NCBI RefSeq assembly: GCF_000967655.1
Contig: NZ_JXYA01000027.1
Coordinates: 1-64,000 of the forward strand
Source of the DNA: Pseudoalteromonas rubra
GTDB lineage: Bacteria; Pseudomonadota; Gammaproteobacteria; Enterobacterales; Alteromonadaceae
Length of the DNA: 64,000 nt
Reading direction: 5' to 3'
This document shows positions 1 through 9,543 of the stretch, one piece after another (position 1 is the first letter of the stretch; each line of letters opens with the position of its first letter). Below the pieces are notes generated by a model that was not told the DNA's origin, did not search any database, and saw nothing but the letters and a program-made list of their open reading frames with translations. Both the position numbers and the translations under genes were made by a program.

Positions 1-110
1 AATTTAATCAATTTGGTATAAATGTGCTCGCGTTGCTCGCTGTCATTGTACTTTGCACTACTATTTTATTAGCCAAAACTGAGCTAGTATCCAAACATCT
101 AATGAAATAA
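1..110 (+). CDS. 3' end of an integral membrane protein gene (5' end outside the window)
   Basis: An open frame enters from the left edge (first full codon at position 3) and stops at TAA 108-110. It encodes about 35 residues: a hydrophobic helix (GINVLALLAVIVLCTTILLA) followed by a short basic tail ending HLMK. This looks like the last transmembrane segment and cytoplasmic tail of a polytopic membrane protein. The next gene starts only 10 nt after the stop, so the two may share a transcript. Too little is present to name a family. An untranslated upstream region that happens to be open is possible, but the clean hydrophobic helix ending in a charged tail argues for a real C-terminus. Confidence 0.5.
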   Translation, partial: FNQFGINVLALLAVIVLCTTILLAKTELVSKHLMK

Positions 111-120
111 CGTTAAAACA

Positions 121-735
121 ATGTCTGAACTCTATCACTGGTTTGATTTATTGGGTGTCATGGTATTTGCCATATCGGGTACTTTGATTGCCTATAGTAA
201 GCATATGGACGGGTTTGGTGTCGTGGTGCTCGCAACGGTCACGGGTGTTGGAGGAGGGACTATACGAGATGTGATCCTCGATGTGCCCGTTTTCTGGCTG
301 CATGATTCAAGCTACTTTATCGCTATTTTCTCTGCCGTTGCGGTGAGTATCTGGGCACTTAACAGGCAAAAGCAGATCCCAACTCAATACCTGCAAATAG
401 CGGATGCATTCGGGCTGGCGTTTTTTGCCGTAATGGGGGTTCAAAAAGCTTTGAATATTGGTATGCCAGACACAACCGCTGTGATTATGGGCGTTTTGAC
501 GGGCTGTTTTGGTGGCGTGATCAGAGACGTACTGGCGAGAGAAATCCCGCTCTTGCTCAAGGGAGAACTGTACGCCATCACCTGTATTTTGGGTGGGATC
601 GTTTATACTCAGTTAATCGACTTTAATTTATCGACGGAAGTCGTCATGTTGCTGGCAATGGCCACGACTCTGCTCGCCCGTCTGGCGGCTATGCGCTGGC
701 ATATTGTACTGCATGTTTTTAATTACAAAGACTAA
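121..735 (+). CDS. TRIC/UPF0126 family inner-membrane protein (YicG/YadS-like)
   Basis: This 204-residue polytopic protein has the two-fold internal repeat of the UPF0126 family, now related to trimeric intracellular cation channels. The signature glycine-rich turn occurs twice, as GVGGGTIRD (about residues 42-50) and GCFGGVIRD (about 128-136), each at the start of one half. About seven hydrophobic segments are visible and the length is normal for the family. A role in cation (K+) conductance across the inner membrane is inferred from the family; the physiological role in bacteria is unsettled. The ATG has only a weak ribosome-binding site. comM follows after 14 nt in the same direction, so co-transcription is plausible although the functions seem unrelated. 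Confidence 0.85.
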   Translation: MSELYHWFDLLGVMVFAISGTLIAYSKHMDGFGVVVLATVTGVGGGTIRDVILDVPVFWLHDSSYFIAIFSAVAVSIWALNRQKQIPTQYLQIADAFGLAFFAVMGVQKALNIGMPDTTAVIMGVLTGCFGGVIRDVLAREIPLLLKGELYAITCILGGIVYTQLIDFNLSTEVVMLLAMATTLLARLAAMRWHIVLHVFNYKD

Positions 736-749
736 TCAAAGGACAAGGA

Positions 750-2267
750 ATGTCATTAGCAAGAATACTCACACGTGCCCAGGTTGGCATTGAATCTCCC
801 GTCGTAACGGTAGAAGTGCACCTGAGCAATGGGCTACCAAGCTTCAACATCGTGGGCTTGCCGGAAACATCAGTGAAAGAATCTAAAGAGCGAGTGCGCT
901 CCGCGCTGCACAATTCCCGTTTTGTATTTCCTGAGCAACGCATTACGGTGAACCTTGCCCCGGCGGATCTGCCAAAGCAGGGTGGGCGTTATGACCTGGC
1001 AATTGCTGTTGGTATTTTGGTGGCGTCGGGCCAGCTTAATGAGCAGGCAACACAGGGGTGTGAATTTTATGGCGAGCTTGCGCTCAATGGCGAGATTAGG
1101 GGCGTTACCGCGATTATTCCGGTGGTCATGGCCGCTAAAAATGAGCAGCATAGATGTTATATTCCCGAACAAAACGCAGGCATGGCTCAGCTGGTTGAGT
1201 ATCAGCAATGCATCGCGGCAAATACGTTGCATGCCTTGTGGTTAGACTTAAGTGGGCAGGCATCATTACCTTTGATGGACTGTGTTCACGCGCAGCCTTC
1301 AGATTTGTCTACCCACCCTTTGTTGGATATGAGTGATGTAAAGGGCCAGTCAATGGCTAAGCGGGCACTCGAAATTGCGGCGGCCGGTGGTCACAATATT
1401 TTGTTTCTTGGTCCTCCCGGTACAGGCAAGTCGATGCTGGCGCAGCGAATGCCAGGGATTATGCCAAAGATGAGCATCGAGCAGGCGCTGCAGACCGCTG
1501 CCGTGTACTCGTTGACGGGAAAGCAGCTGGGTCTCGATACCTGGCGTAGCAGGCCATTCAGGGCGCCCCATCACACCTGCTCAGCTGTTGCATTGGTGGG
1601 GGGATCATCCAATCCCAGACCTGGTGAGATCTCCCTTGCACACAATGGTGTGTTGTTCTTAGATGAATTACCCGAATACGAGCGTAAGGTTTTAGACTCA
1701 CTGAGAGAGCCGATGGAGACGGGTCAGGTGACTATTTCTCGCGCCGCGCAGCAAGTTGATTTTCCCGCGTGCTTTCAGCTTATTGCTGCACTGAACCCGA
1801 GTCCTACAGGCTGTCATACTGATAAACGGGCCTCGCCCGATCAGGTACTGAGATATTTAAGTAAAATATCTGGTCCTTTTGTCGACAGAATTGATTTACA
1901 GATCGAGTTGCCCAGGTTAAGTACACAGGAATTACAATCATCCAGACAGGAAGTAACCAGTGAGGAGATCCGCAACCGCGTTGAAGCAGCCTTTGCAGTT
2001 GCCCTAAACCGTCAAGGTAAAGCGAATGCCAGATTAACCACCCGAGAAATAGAAACTTATTGTGTGCTTACCCCACAAGTCGCACAATTGCTTGCCAGAG
2101 CAACTGAGAAACTCAACCTGTCTCCGCGTTCCTATCACCGAATTATCAAGGTCGCCAGAACAATCGCTGATCTGGCTCACCGTTCGGATATAACAGTACC
2201 AGATCTGAAAGAAGCGTTGAGTTATCGGGCGTTCGAGCGGCTATTGGGTCAGCTGACTTACAGCTAA
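750..2267 (+). CDS. comM: YifB/ComM family Mg-chelatase-like AAA+ ATPase
   Basis: The 505-residue protein has the three-part YifB/ComM layout. An N-terminal ChlI-like domain (about 20-140) is followed by an AAA+ core with Walker A GPPGTGKS (about 221-228) and a Walker B-type GVLFLDELPEYERK near 300, then a C-terminal Mg-chelatase-type helical domain containing LSPRSYHRIIKVARTIADL. ComM is a hexameric helicase that promotes branch migration during natural transformation in Vibrio and Haemophilus. The family is also present in species not known to be competent, so the transformation role here is inferred. The gene converges on the response-regulator gene with 8 nt between the stop codons and no clear terminator. 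Confidence 0.9.
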   Translation: MSLARILTRAQVGIESPVVTVEVHLSNGLPSFNIVGLPETSVKESKERVRSALHNSRFVFPEQRITVNLAPADLPKQGGRYDLAIAVGILVASGQLNEQATQGCEFYGELALNGEIRGVTAIIPVVMAAKNEQHRCYIPEQNAGMAQLVEYQQCIAANTLHALWLDLSGQASLPLMDCVHAQPSDLSTHPLLDMSDVKGQSMAKRALEIAAAGGHNILFLGPPGTGKSMLAQRMPGIMPKMSIEQALQTAAVYSLTGKQLGLDTWRSRPFRAPHHTCSAVALVGGSSNPRPGEISLAHNGVLFLDELPEYERKVLDSLREPMETGQVTISRAAQQVDFPACFQLIAALNPSPTGCHTDKRASPDQVLRYLSKISGPFVDRIDLQIELPRLSTQELQSSRQEVTSEEIRNRVEAAFAVALNRQGKANARLTTREIETYCVLTPQVAQLLARATEKLNLSPRSYHRIIKVARTIADLAHRSDITVPDLKEALSYRAFERLLGQLTYS

Positions 2268-2275
2268 GCACTCGG

Positions 2276-2980
2276 TCAGGTTGATAGCATGTAGCCTTTG
2301 CCACGGACAGTAACGATGCGTTTTTGCTCTTTTTCGTCCCCAAGTTTTTTACGCAGTCTGCCTATCAGTACATCAACGGTCCTGTCGCTGGGGCTCCAGT
2401 CCGGTTGGCCGATTTCTTCCGAAATTTTGGCCCGGGAGGTCGCTTTACCTGCGTTTGCTATGAGACAGATAAGCACTTTGTGCTCGGCTTCAGTAAGCCT
2501 GGCTTCGTCGCCATGTGGATTGATGAGTGTGCGGTTATCCGGGTGAAGTTTAAAATCTGCATATTCGATAAACTCTTCTGATTCATCTTCGCCTTTAGTA
2601 CCGGCTATACGCTTGTACAGGGCTCGCATGCGCAATTCCAGTTCAAGTAGATCCACGGGTTTACAGACATAATCGTCGGCACCTTGCGCCAGGCCGGCAA
2701 TTCGATCTGCTTGGGTATCTCGGCTGGAGAGCATGATCACACCAATATCGGTGAGTGTGTTGAGTTCTTTGACTAGATTGAGACCATCCGTTGCGGGTAA
2801 CACAACATCGACGATGGCCATATCGAATGGGCTACCCTCATTCATCTTGTTACGAACGAGCTGCAATGCTTGTGCACCGGTGTTATCCAGCGTGAGCTGA
2901 AATTCAGTATCAGCAAAATGGTTTGCGATCCTTTTTGCCAGTAAGTCGTCATCTTCCACCAGAAGCACGTTAATGTTCAT
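2276..2980 (-). CDS. OmpR/PhoB-family response regulator, orphan
   Basis: This 234-residue regulator has a receiver domain (about 1-120) with acidic pocket E9/D10/D11, phosphoacceptor D58 in the AIVDVVLPATDG segment, and the conserved lysine in VCKPVD near 111. A C-terminal winged-helix DNA-binding domain (about 135-234) includes the recognition-helix region RTVDVLIGRLRKKLGD and the usual VRGKGYML end. It should bind DNA as a phosphorylation-controlled dimer. No histidine kinase gene lies next to it on either side, so its partner must be elsewhere. It is probably monocistronic: comM converges from one side and a roughly 210-bp AT-rich intergenic region separates it from the peptidase gene. 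The target regulon cannot be read from the sequence. Confidence 0.88.
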   Translation of the reverse strand: MNINVLLVEDDDLLAKRIANHFADTEFQLTLDNTGAQALQLVRNKMNEGSPFDMAIVDVVLPATDGLNLVKELNTLTDIGVIMLSSRDTQADRIAGLAQGADDYVCKPVDLLELELRMRALYKRIAGTKGEDESEEFIEYADFKLHPDNRTLINPHGDEARLTEAEHKVLICLIANAGKATSRAKISEEIGQPDWSPSDRTVDVLIGRLRKKLGDEKEQKRIVTVRGKGYMLST

Positions 2981-3157
2981 AGCACCGTAACTTTATCAAT
3001 AAATCACTTATATATTAGCACTGAGAAAACTGGGCTGAGAAGGGTAAGTTGATTATTTTCAAATAAAAAATAATTCAAATAAAACTTTAGTATGAGACTG
3101 GTGGCTGAATAAAAATGTGACTATTTTGAAATATCATACAGTTGAATGGTTTTTTAT

Positions 3158-3183
3158 AAAAAAGGCAGCACCTAAGTGCTACC
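3158..3183 (-). terminator. Rho-independent terminator of the S9 peptidase gene
   Basis: Read on the minus strand, GGTAGCAC and GTGCTGCC form an 8-bp stem (one G-U pair) around a TTAG loop. A run of six T residues follows directly. It lies 8 nt after the stop codon of the S9 peptidase gene. Confidence 0.8.
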
Positions 3184-3190
3184 TGTAACC

Positions 3191-5644
3191 TTACCGACCA
3201 TACAGGTGTTGCCACCACTGTGGTTGGTCTTTTAAGTGCTTATCAAAGTAGGCGAGCATAGTATCCCACCACTGAAAGCGTCGATCACGGGCAAATATTT
3301 GATGATCTGCACCTTTGATTTCAATCAGCTCAACGTCCTTACCCAGCAGTTTCAGCGCCGTATACATGGTATGGCTTTCCCCAACTGGGACATTGACATC
3401 GGCATCGCCATGTAACAGCAGCAGTGGGGTGGTAACCTTATCGGCATGGAATACGGGGCTATGCTGCGAATAGAGCTTGGGGTTATTCCAGGGGAAGCTG
3501 TGCTTTGAAGCTTCACCTGAATATAGGTAGCCCCACCAACCCTGTCCCCAGTACGAGGTAATATTAGAGATACCGGCGTGAGAAATAGAGGCACTGAACA
3601 AGTCTGTTTTGGTTGTCAGTAGCATGGTCATAAAGCCCCCGTAGGAAGCTCCCAGGTTACCGAGGCGTTCTTTGTCGACAAACGGATATTCGGTCAGAAA
3701 TGCTTTGGTCCCGGCGATAATGTCATCGGCCGTTTGCTCGCCCCAGGCATTGACATGCTGAGCTGAGAAATCCTGTCCAAACCCGGTTGCACCTGTGGGT
3801 TGCAATACATAAACAACATAGCCATTTGCCGCCCACAGGTTAAACGGATAACGTCCCGTAAAGGCTCTTGAAACCGGAGACGTACCGCCGTAGTAGTAGA
3901 TCAATGCCGGATACTGTTTAGATTTATCCAGGTTGTGAGGCAGATATACACGACCCTTAATTTCAGTGCCTTGACTGTTGGTAAAGTTAAACTCCTCGAG
4001 CTTCGCAATCTCACTGTTGGCATATGCAAGCGGCGCTGAATCCCACACAGTGCGAGCGCGGTTTTTACTGATATTGACCTGCTTGAGTTGCTGTGGTGCA
4101 GAGGCTTGGGTGCCTGCCACTAACAGGTTAGGTTTACGATTATCGGCAATGCTGAAGTGCTCAACAACATCCAGATCCGCGTCCAAACGCGTGTAACGAT
4201 CTTTGCTCACATCATAGAGATACAGCGGCTGACGATCTTCCTCTTTCACTTTGGCAATCACATCTCCGTTACTGAGCACATCGATACTGCCAATAGCAGG
4301 GTTAAACTGCTTGCTCAGAGCTTTAGCGTTTGCGCCTTGGCTATCTAACCAATATAACTGACCGTCATAGTTGTTTGATAACTGGTCTTTGTCAACGGCT
4401 CTGCCAAGGCCATTGTTAAACTCTGGCCCTGCCACTACATATACGCCCTTAGCGCCATATTTTGCTTCGTTGAAGGTGCGATACTGGCCAATGACGGTGT
4501 GCGAGCCTTGTGTCAGGTTAAACTCAACCAGCTCTGTGAGCATGTGAGGCGGCGCGGCATAATCTTGCACCGTACGGCTGGTAAGAATACGGTTGTTTTT
4601 GGCATCATGGTCTTCGAGTGTGTGGCTTTGCTTTCCTTCGGTAAGCGCCTGGATCAGCCCGGTTTTGATATCCAGCAGATAGACTTGTGTGTTGGTCCGT
4701 GCGTATGACCAGCGATCCTCAAGGCCCTGGTAGTGTTTTACCAAAGAGGTGTCTTCTGCAGGAGATTTAGACCAGCTAAATATCAGGCTGGTATCGTTAA
4801 AGTAGGCAAAGTCGCTTGCTCCTGCCAAATCTTCGGCGATAACCCGAGACCTGAGGTTAGCAAGATCCAGTGTTTTGAGCTGGCCGTGCTGACTGTATAC
4901 TAGCTGCTCCCCATCCTCGCGCCAGGCCAGTGAAGCTGCGTTAACACCGTCAAGGGTGAAAATCACCTTGTCATCTTCATTGTACAGCGTGGTGCTGGTT
5001 AGCGCCTGATTACCTCGGTTTGGCTGGTAATGTTTCTGCGTGACGACATAGTGTTCTGCATCAGGAGAGTATGAAACCGCACTGATCACCGGCGCATCAA
5101 ATAATTGCTTGGCAGATAAAGTGCGGGTAGATTTACCAGTAAATAGCAGGCGGTCGTGGTCGGTCTTACCATTAAACGCCACCGCGACTTTTTTCCAGTC
5201 GGCAACTTGTTCAGCAACAATGATGATCTGGTGATCGCCCGTGGGTAAATTCAGTGTTGAGGTCATTTTGTCAGAATGGCGTTCACCATTGAGGAAAATA
5301 TGCGCCTTTTCTATGCCATCCAGCACCAGCTCACCCTGAACGAAGCGGTTGACTGAGAACTCCATTTTCATCGCCTGTAGTCCGCCCATAGTCAGGGCGT
5401 TTAGCTGCGACAGAGGCTGCCATTTAGCATCAACACCCAGCATAGACACGGTTTTTTCTGCACCGGATAAACTTGGGATCAGATTAGCAATGATGGTTTG
5501 TTGATGTGCCGTATTATAGGGCTTAATTGTGCTGGCCTGGCCCAGTGGGCCAATAAACTGGATATCTTGCTTGTCTATTGGAGCGGCACTGAGTGAGGTG
5601 CTCAGGGCAGACAACAGCAACAAAGCAGCCGATCTTAACTTCAT
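3191..5644 (-). CDS. secreted S9-family prolyl oligopeptidase-like serine peptidase
   Basis: This 817-residue protein has an N-terminal signal peptide (MKLRSAALLLLSALSTSLSA, cleavage near A20-A21). A long beta-propeller-like region (about 180-560) contains repeats such as YSPDAEHYVV and WREDGEQLVYSQ. The C-terminal alpha/beta-hydrolase domain carries the triad S667 (GASYGGF), D749 (HGDADVNVP) and H781 (GADHQIF). This is the DPP4/acylaminoacyl-peptidase arrangement, in which the propeller gates access for short peptides. Export suggests periplasmic or extracellular peptide scavenging. The gene is monocistronic with its own terminator. The substrate (dipeptidyl, acyl- or oligopeptidase) cannot be decided from sequence alone. 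Confidence 0.9.
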   Translation of the reverse strand: MKLRSAALLLLSALSTSLSAAPIDKQDIQFIGPLGQASTIKPYNTAHQQTIIANLIPSLSGAEKTVSMLGVDAKWQPLSQLNALTMGGLQAMKMEFSVNRFVQGELVLDGIEKAHIFLNGERHSDKMTSTLNLPTGDHQIIIVAEQVADWKKVAVAFNGKTDHDRLLFTGKSTRTLSAKQLFDAPVISAVSYSPDAEHYVVTQKHYQPNRGNQALTSTTLYNEDDKVIFTLDGVNAASLAWREDGEQLVYSQHGQLKTLDLANLRSRVIAEDLAGASDFAYFNDTSLIFSWSKSPAEDTSLVKHYQGLEDRWSYARTNTQVYLLDIKTGLIQALTEGKQSHTLEDHDAKNNRILTSRTVQDYAAPPHMLTELVEFNLTQGSHTVIGQYRTFNEAKYGAKGVYVVAGPEFNNGLGRAVDKDQLSNNYDGQLYWLDSQGANAKALSKQFNPAIGSIDVLSNGDVIAKVKEEDRQPLYLYDVSKDRYTRLDADLDVVEHFSIADNRKPNLLVAGTQASAPQQLKQVNISKNRARTVWDSAPLAYANSEIAKLEEFNFTNSQGTEIKGRVYLPHNLDKSKQYPALIYYYGGTSPVSRAFTGRYPFNLWAANGYVVYVLQPTGATGFGQDFSAQHVNAWGEQTADDIIAGTKAFLTEYPFVDKERLGNLGASYGGFMTMLLTTKTDLFSASISHAGISNITSYWGQGWWGYLYSGEASKHSFPWNNPKLYSQHSPVFHADKVTTPLLLLHGDADVNVPVGESHTMYTALKLLGKDVELIEIKGADHQIFARDRRFQWWDTMLAYFDKHLKDQPQWWQHLYGR

Positions 5645-5733
5645 AGTTTGCGCCTATTGTGGGTAAATTAGACGTATACTATAACATAGACTTTGTGCTT
5701 CTCACCCAAGCGTGAGACTAACCTCAGAGTCCC

Positions 5734-6942
5734 TCATGGATTTGAATTGATCATTCTCTGCCATGAATGGATCCAGCGAATAAACTCGGGCAGGGCTTTG
5801 GGCCGGCTGATCAGGTAACCCTGCATTAGTAAGCTGTATTTGTACTTCTCCAGATATTGTAATTCCTCGATGCGCTCAATGCCCTCGGCGACAATATCCA
5901 TTTGCTGGTTTTGCGCAATATCAATCAGGCTATCGACCAGCACCTGAGAAAAGCGATCAGACTCTATATAAGTGATCAGCGAGCGATCCAGTTTGATCTC
6001 AGTAAAGGGCAGGTTTTTCAGTTGCTGTAGGTTGGTAAATCCGGTGCCAAAGTCATCCAAAGACAAATCGAACCCCCGTAATCTTAGCCTGTTGATGGTT
6101 TCCAGTTGTAAGCTGCTGACAATCGGCTGGTTTTCGGTGATCTCTATGATCACTTCTTTGGGCTCCAGGCGATTGAGTTCGAGGATCAGTGCCAGTTTGT
6201 CGGGGCAACCGCTGTCATTGAGTTGCACAGGCGACAGGTTAAACGCAAGCTTAAACGGGTAATTCAGCTCAGCCCTGAGTTTTTGAAACTCTTTGGTGGC
6301 TTTCTCAAACAGCTGGAAGGTCACCAGGTTGATCAAGTCCAGATCCTGGGCCACCCCGATAAAGCGATGCGGTAACAGGGTTTCGCCATGCTGGTGCGAA
6401 ACAATGCGGGCAAGCACCTCAACACTTTTGATCTTTTTACTGCCGCGATGCACTTTGGGCTGATAAAAGGGGGTGATCTCACTGTTACTGATGGCATACA
6501 GCAATTGATCTTCCGTGACACACGGCTCTTCTGTGTCGTCGTTACCAATAAAGCTGTCGAGTTTTTTCAGCAGGCGGTCGACATCATTCAGTTGCACTGG
6601 CTTGGCGATGTTGCCGATCAAGTGGGTGTTGTGTTGCCTTGCCAGGTTCGCGGCCAGGTCCATGACCCGGGTTTCCATTTCGGAAATAATCACTATACCG
6701 CCTGGGTAGCGCAGCTCTCCCAGCTTGCGGATCAGCTCCATGCCATCCATATCAGGCATATTGAGATCGGTAAAAACCGCATCATATTGCAAAGGGGTTT
6801 GCCTGACCAGCTCCAGCGCCTGGGGCGCACTGGCAACGGTGGTAACGTAGTCAACTTCCAGCTCTGCCAGTATGGCTTTCATCACCACCAGAATGGCTTG
6901 AGAGTCGTCAACCACGAGAATGTGTTTAGCCTGATGCTGCAT
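5734..6942 (-). CDS. REC-EAL response regulator, predicted c-di-GMP phosphodiesterase
   Basis: The 402-residue protein joins an N-terminal receiver domain (about 1-125; D59 in the AVFTDLNMPDMDG segment; lysine in NIAKPV near 115) to a C-terminal EAL domain (about 145-395). The signature is EVL (E175) rather than EAL, a tolerated variant. The other catalytic elements look intact: FNLSPVQL, IEITEN, the LDDFGTGF loop, IKLD, VAEGIE and MQGYLISRP. It resembles RocR/PvrR/VieA-type regulators, which hydrolyse c-di-GMP under control of a phosphorelay. No kinase gene is adjacent, and no DNA-binding domain is present. Activity is predicted from retained residues only. Confidence 0.87.
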   Translation of the reverse strand: MQHQAKHILVVDDSQAILVVMKAILAELEVDYVTTVASAPQALELVRQTPLQYDAVFTDLNMPDMDGMELIRKLGELRYPGGIVIISEMETRVMDLAANLARQHNTHLIGNIAKPVQLNDVDRLLKKLDSFIGNDDTEEPCVTEDQLLYAISNSEITPFYQPKVHRGSKKIKSVEVLARIVSHQHGETLLPHRFIGVAQDLDLINLVTFQLFEKATKEFQKLRAELNYPFKLAFNLSPVQLNDSGCPDKLALILELNRLEPKEVIIEITENQPIVSSLQLETINRLRLRGFDLSLDDFGTGFTNLQQLKNLPFTEIKLDRSLITYIESDRFSQVLVDSLIDIAQNQQMDIVAEGIERIEELQYLEKYKYSLLMQGYLISRPKALPEFIRWIHSWQRMINSNP

Positions 6943-7115
6943 AACGCTATCCTTAGTACGGAACCTATTTTCAATTCTAGTACATGGGATGTATAACGCA
7001 CATAACAGTGAGGTGACAGGGTAAAATAATCACCTCAGACACGAATTGCAGGCTAGGTACTTGCTGATAAAAAGTGCGTATAATGGGCACACTGTATAGT
7101 TAACAACGAGTCAGT

Positions 7116-8129
7116 ATGACCCGCATTGAATTTCCTTTAGCAGGCCATCAGGTGTCTGTGTTAGTGAACCGCCAGGAGATCCTTCAGGTTTATCAGGACC
7201 AGCAGATGCTGGCACATGAACCCATAGAGGCACAACAGGTTGCAGTGACGGTCGCCGGGCAACAGCTCCGGCTGGACCCCAGTCGGCTTCCGGAAGGGTT
7301 ATTAGCCGTCGCCGTAAACGAAGAGCCCTGGCAATGGCTCGAAGTGCCGGCTGCGCACAATGATAACAAGGGCAGCTGGTTTGGGCTTGCCGCTTTGGGC
7401 TTCAAGTTACTGAAAAGTGCCAATGTGGTTAAAGCAGCACTGGCTGGCGCGTCACTGGCCGGGTATGCCTGGTTGTTTTCCTGGCAGTTTGCCGTCATGT
7501 TGCTGGCATGTCTGGTGATCCATGAATATGGCCATATCCGGGCAATGCGTTACTTCGGATTAAAAACCAAAGGGATTTATCTTATTCCATTTGTTGGTGG
7601 CTTGGCGGTTAGTGAAGACAAACTCACAACGCGCTGGCAGAATGTCATTATTTCCCTGATGGGACCGGCTTTTGGCTTGCTGGCCTCTGTGGCAGCGGTG
7701 GCCTTGTATTATACTACCGGGCTGGAGATATTTGCAGGCGTGGCGGTGCTAAGCGCCTTGCTTAACCTGTTTAATATGCTGCCGATTTTACCCCTGGATG
7801 GGGGACACGTACTTAAGAGCATCAGCTTTTCCATGCGCTCCTGGGTTGGTTTGCTGATCTGTCTGGCGGGGATCCTGCTGGGTGTGCTGATCAGTTATAC
7901 CTTTGGTCTGATGTTACTGGTGTTTTTCCTGGTAATAGGCACGATAGATATTTTACTGGAGTGGCGCGGTCGTCATCAGGCGCACCTGATCCCGCTGGAC
8001 CGCTATGGACAGATTGTCTCAACGGCACTTTATGTTGGTGTTTGCGCTGGTTTAATTGCCGTTATGTGGCACTTCGCAGACGCCGACAGCGTGTTACTGA
8101 GCTTACCCATCAAGGTGCTATCGAACTAG
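7116..8129 (+). CDS. site-2 protease family (M50) membrane metalloprotease homologue
   Basis: The 337-residue membrane protein has the zinc motif HEYGH (136-140) within a hydrophobic helix and the second signature NMLPILPLDGGH (220-231), which supplies the third metal ligand. About seven hydrophobic segments follow residue 105. The first roughly 90 residues are hydrophilic, contain beta-like repeats (VAVTVAGQQLRLD) and resemble no PDZ domain, unlike RseP. It is thus a YwhC/SpoIVFB-like intramembrane protease of unknown substrate. The ATG starts 29 nt after a plausible TATAAT-like box (gcgTATAATggg near 7078). It stands alone, with the REC-EAL gene divergent and the AtoE-like gene convergent. 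Confidence 0.85.
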   Translation: MTRIEFPLAGHQVSVLVNRQEILQVYQDQQMLAHEPIEAQQVAVTVAGQQLRLDPSRLPEGLLAVAVNEEPWQWLEVPAAHNDNKGSWFGLAALGFKLLKSANVVKAALAGASLAGYAWLFSWQFAVMLLACLVIHEYGHIRAMRYFGLKTKGIYLIPFVGGLAVSEDKLTTRWQNVIISLMGPAFGLLASVAAVALYYTTGLEIFAGVAVLSALLNLFNMLPILPLDGGHVLKSISFSMRSWVGLLICLAGILLGVLISYTFGLMLLVFFLVIGTIDILLEWRGRHQAHLIPLDRYGQIVSTALYVGVCAGLIAVMWHFADADSVLLSLPIKVLSN

Positions 8130-8167
8130 CCTTCGGCCGGTCAGCGCACTGACCGGCACCCCTGCAG

Positions 8168-9481
8168 CTAAGCCAGAGTCAGCAACAGTGCAATCACAAC
8201 GCCGCTGACGAGCAACTGAAGCAGGCAAAACCCCATGATGTCTTTTGCTTTTAAGCCAGCAATCGCCAGCACCGGCAGTGCCCAAAAGGGTTGAATAAGA
8301 TTGGTCCAGGCGTCTCCCCAGGCCACAGCCATCGCAACACGCGCAATGTCGGCGCCCAGCTCCTGGGCCGCCGGGATCACAATCGGTGCTTGCACAGCCC
8401 ATTGCCCGCCGCCAGAGGGAACAAAAATATTGACCAGACCGGCACTGAGAAAGCTCCATAATGGCAAGGTGGTGCTGCTACTTACCTCGACAAAGCCGCT
8501 GGAGATCTGCTGCGCCAGTCCGGTTTTTACCATCACAGCCATGATCCCGGCATAAAAGGGAAACTGGATAGCAATACCAGCCCCTCCTTTTATCGCCTCC
8601 TGGAGACTATGCAAGACATTGGCAGGCGTGCGGTGTAACAGGATAGCCAAAAACAGAAACAGCGCGATGACGCTATTGAGATTGAGTGTGCCGTTGGCTG
8701 CCACAAAATAATAAAGCAGATAGCCACATCCGAGCAGGCCCACGGCGGTGCCAAGCAACGCACTATGCTCAAGTCGCTCTGCCGGAGTCAGCGTTGCAGG
8801 ACGATTGTGCGGCTCTGAGTGCGCCAGTTTGGTCGGGTCAACCACGACCTGCGACTGGGCTGGAGGCAGCATAGAGCGGTTAAGCAGGGGCATGATCACC
8901 AGGAGCGCGCCCAAAATAAGCAGGTTAAAAGGGGCAAACAAGGTCTGGCTGGTGTTCAGAACACCTATCTGAGCTTCAGCAAAATGTCCCGGGGTGGCAA
9001 TGGTCAGGGGAACTGACCCGGCCAGTCCGCCATGCCAGACAATAAAGCCCGAATAGGCGCTGGCAACCAGCAGGCGATAATCCACCGCAATCTGGCGAGC
9101 GAGTGCTTTGGCAAATAAAGCGCCCACTACCAGGCCAAATCCCCAGTTCAGCCAGCTGGCCAGCATCGCAACCAGAGTGACCAGCATGATCGCCTGAGCG
9201 GGTGTGCGCGCCAGGGTTGCCAGTTTATTCAATGCCAAAATACAGGGGCGTGTACTGGCTAACATATAGCCACAGACTAAGATTAAGAGCATCTGCATGG
9301 CAAATTGCAGCAGGTTCCAGAACCCTTGTCCCCAGATGGTGATAGCCTCGAGTGGTGAGGTTGGTGTAAACACGCTGGCAAGGGCGAGCACCAGCAGGGT
9401 CAGCAGACAGACAAACACATAAGGGTCGGGTAAATAGCGCTCGACCAGTCGGCTGAGTGGCTGAGTGATATGGTTTAGCAT
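8168..9481 (-). CDS. AtoE-like short-chain fatty acid transporter
   Basis: This 437-residue polytopic protein fits the short-chain fatty acid transporter family (AtoE; SCFA_trans). It has about 11-12 hydrophobic segments, a conserved ASWLNWGFGLVVGALFAKALAR-type stretch and the PSGGGQWAVQAP motif typical of the family near residue 355. In Escherichia coli AtoE imports acetoacetate and short fatty acids for degradation. No ato-type catabolic genes are adjacent here, so the substrate is inferred at family level. The upstream region (9482-9719) contains a 7+7-bp palindrome (9524-9543) placed 43 nt before the start, which could be an operator. The gene converges with the site-2 protease gene with a 38-nt gap. 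Confidence 0.85.
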   Translation of the reverse strand: MLNHITQPLSRLVERYLPDPYVFVCLLTLLVLALASVFTPTSPLEAITIWGQGFWNLLQFAMQMLLILVCGYMLASTRPCILALNKLATLARTPAQAIMLVTLVAMLASWLNWGFGLVVGALFAKALARQIAVDYRLLVASAYSGFIVWHGGLAGSVPLTIATPGHFAEAQIGVLNTSQTLFAPFNLLILGALLVIMPLLNRSMLPPAQSQVVVDPTKLAHSEPHNRPATLTPAERLEHSALLGTAVGLLGCGYLLYYFVAANGTLNLNSVIALFLFLAILLHRTPANVLHSLQEAIKGGAGIAIQFPFYAGIMAVMVKTGLAQQISSGFVEVSSSTTLPLWSFLSAGLVNIFVPSGGGQWAVQAPIVIPAAQELGADIARVAMAVAWGDAWTNLIQPFWALPVLAIAGLKAKDIMGFCLLQLLVSGVVIALLLTLA

Positions 9482-9523
9482 GACAAGTTCCCATTGAATG
9501 CGTGCGACAATCCGCTTCCTGGC

Positions 9524-9543
9524 TTAGTGACTTAATTCACTAA
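9524..9543. promoter_or_regulatory. operator-like palindrome upstream of the AtoE-like transporter gene
   Basis: TTAGTGA and TCACTAA form a perfect 7-bp inverted repeat separated by CTTAAT. Related half-sites (TTAGTCA at 9547, TTAGTC at 9568) lie just further upstream. Symmetry, size (20 bp) and position 43 nt before the transporter start suggest a dimeric repressor site of TetR/MarR/GntR type. No regulator gene is adjacent. Confidence 0.4.

Noticed and set aside
6388..6996. 202-codon antisense frame opposite the REC-EAL gene
   Set aside because: Its His/Gln/Val-rich composition is typical of a reverse-strand shadow, and the REC-EAL frame shows clear motifs.
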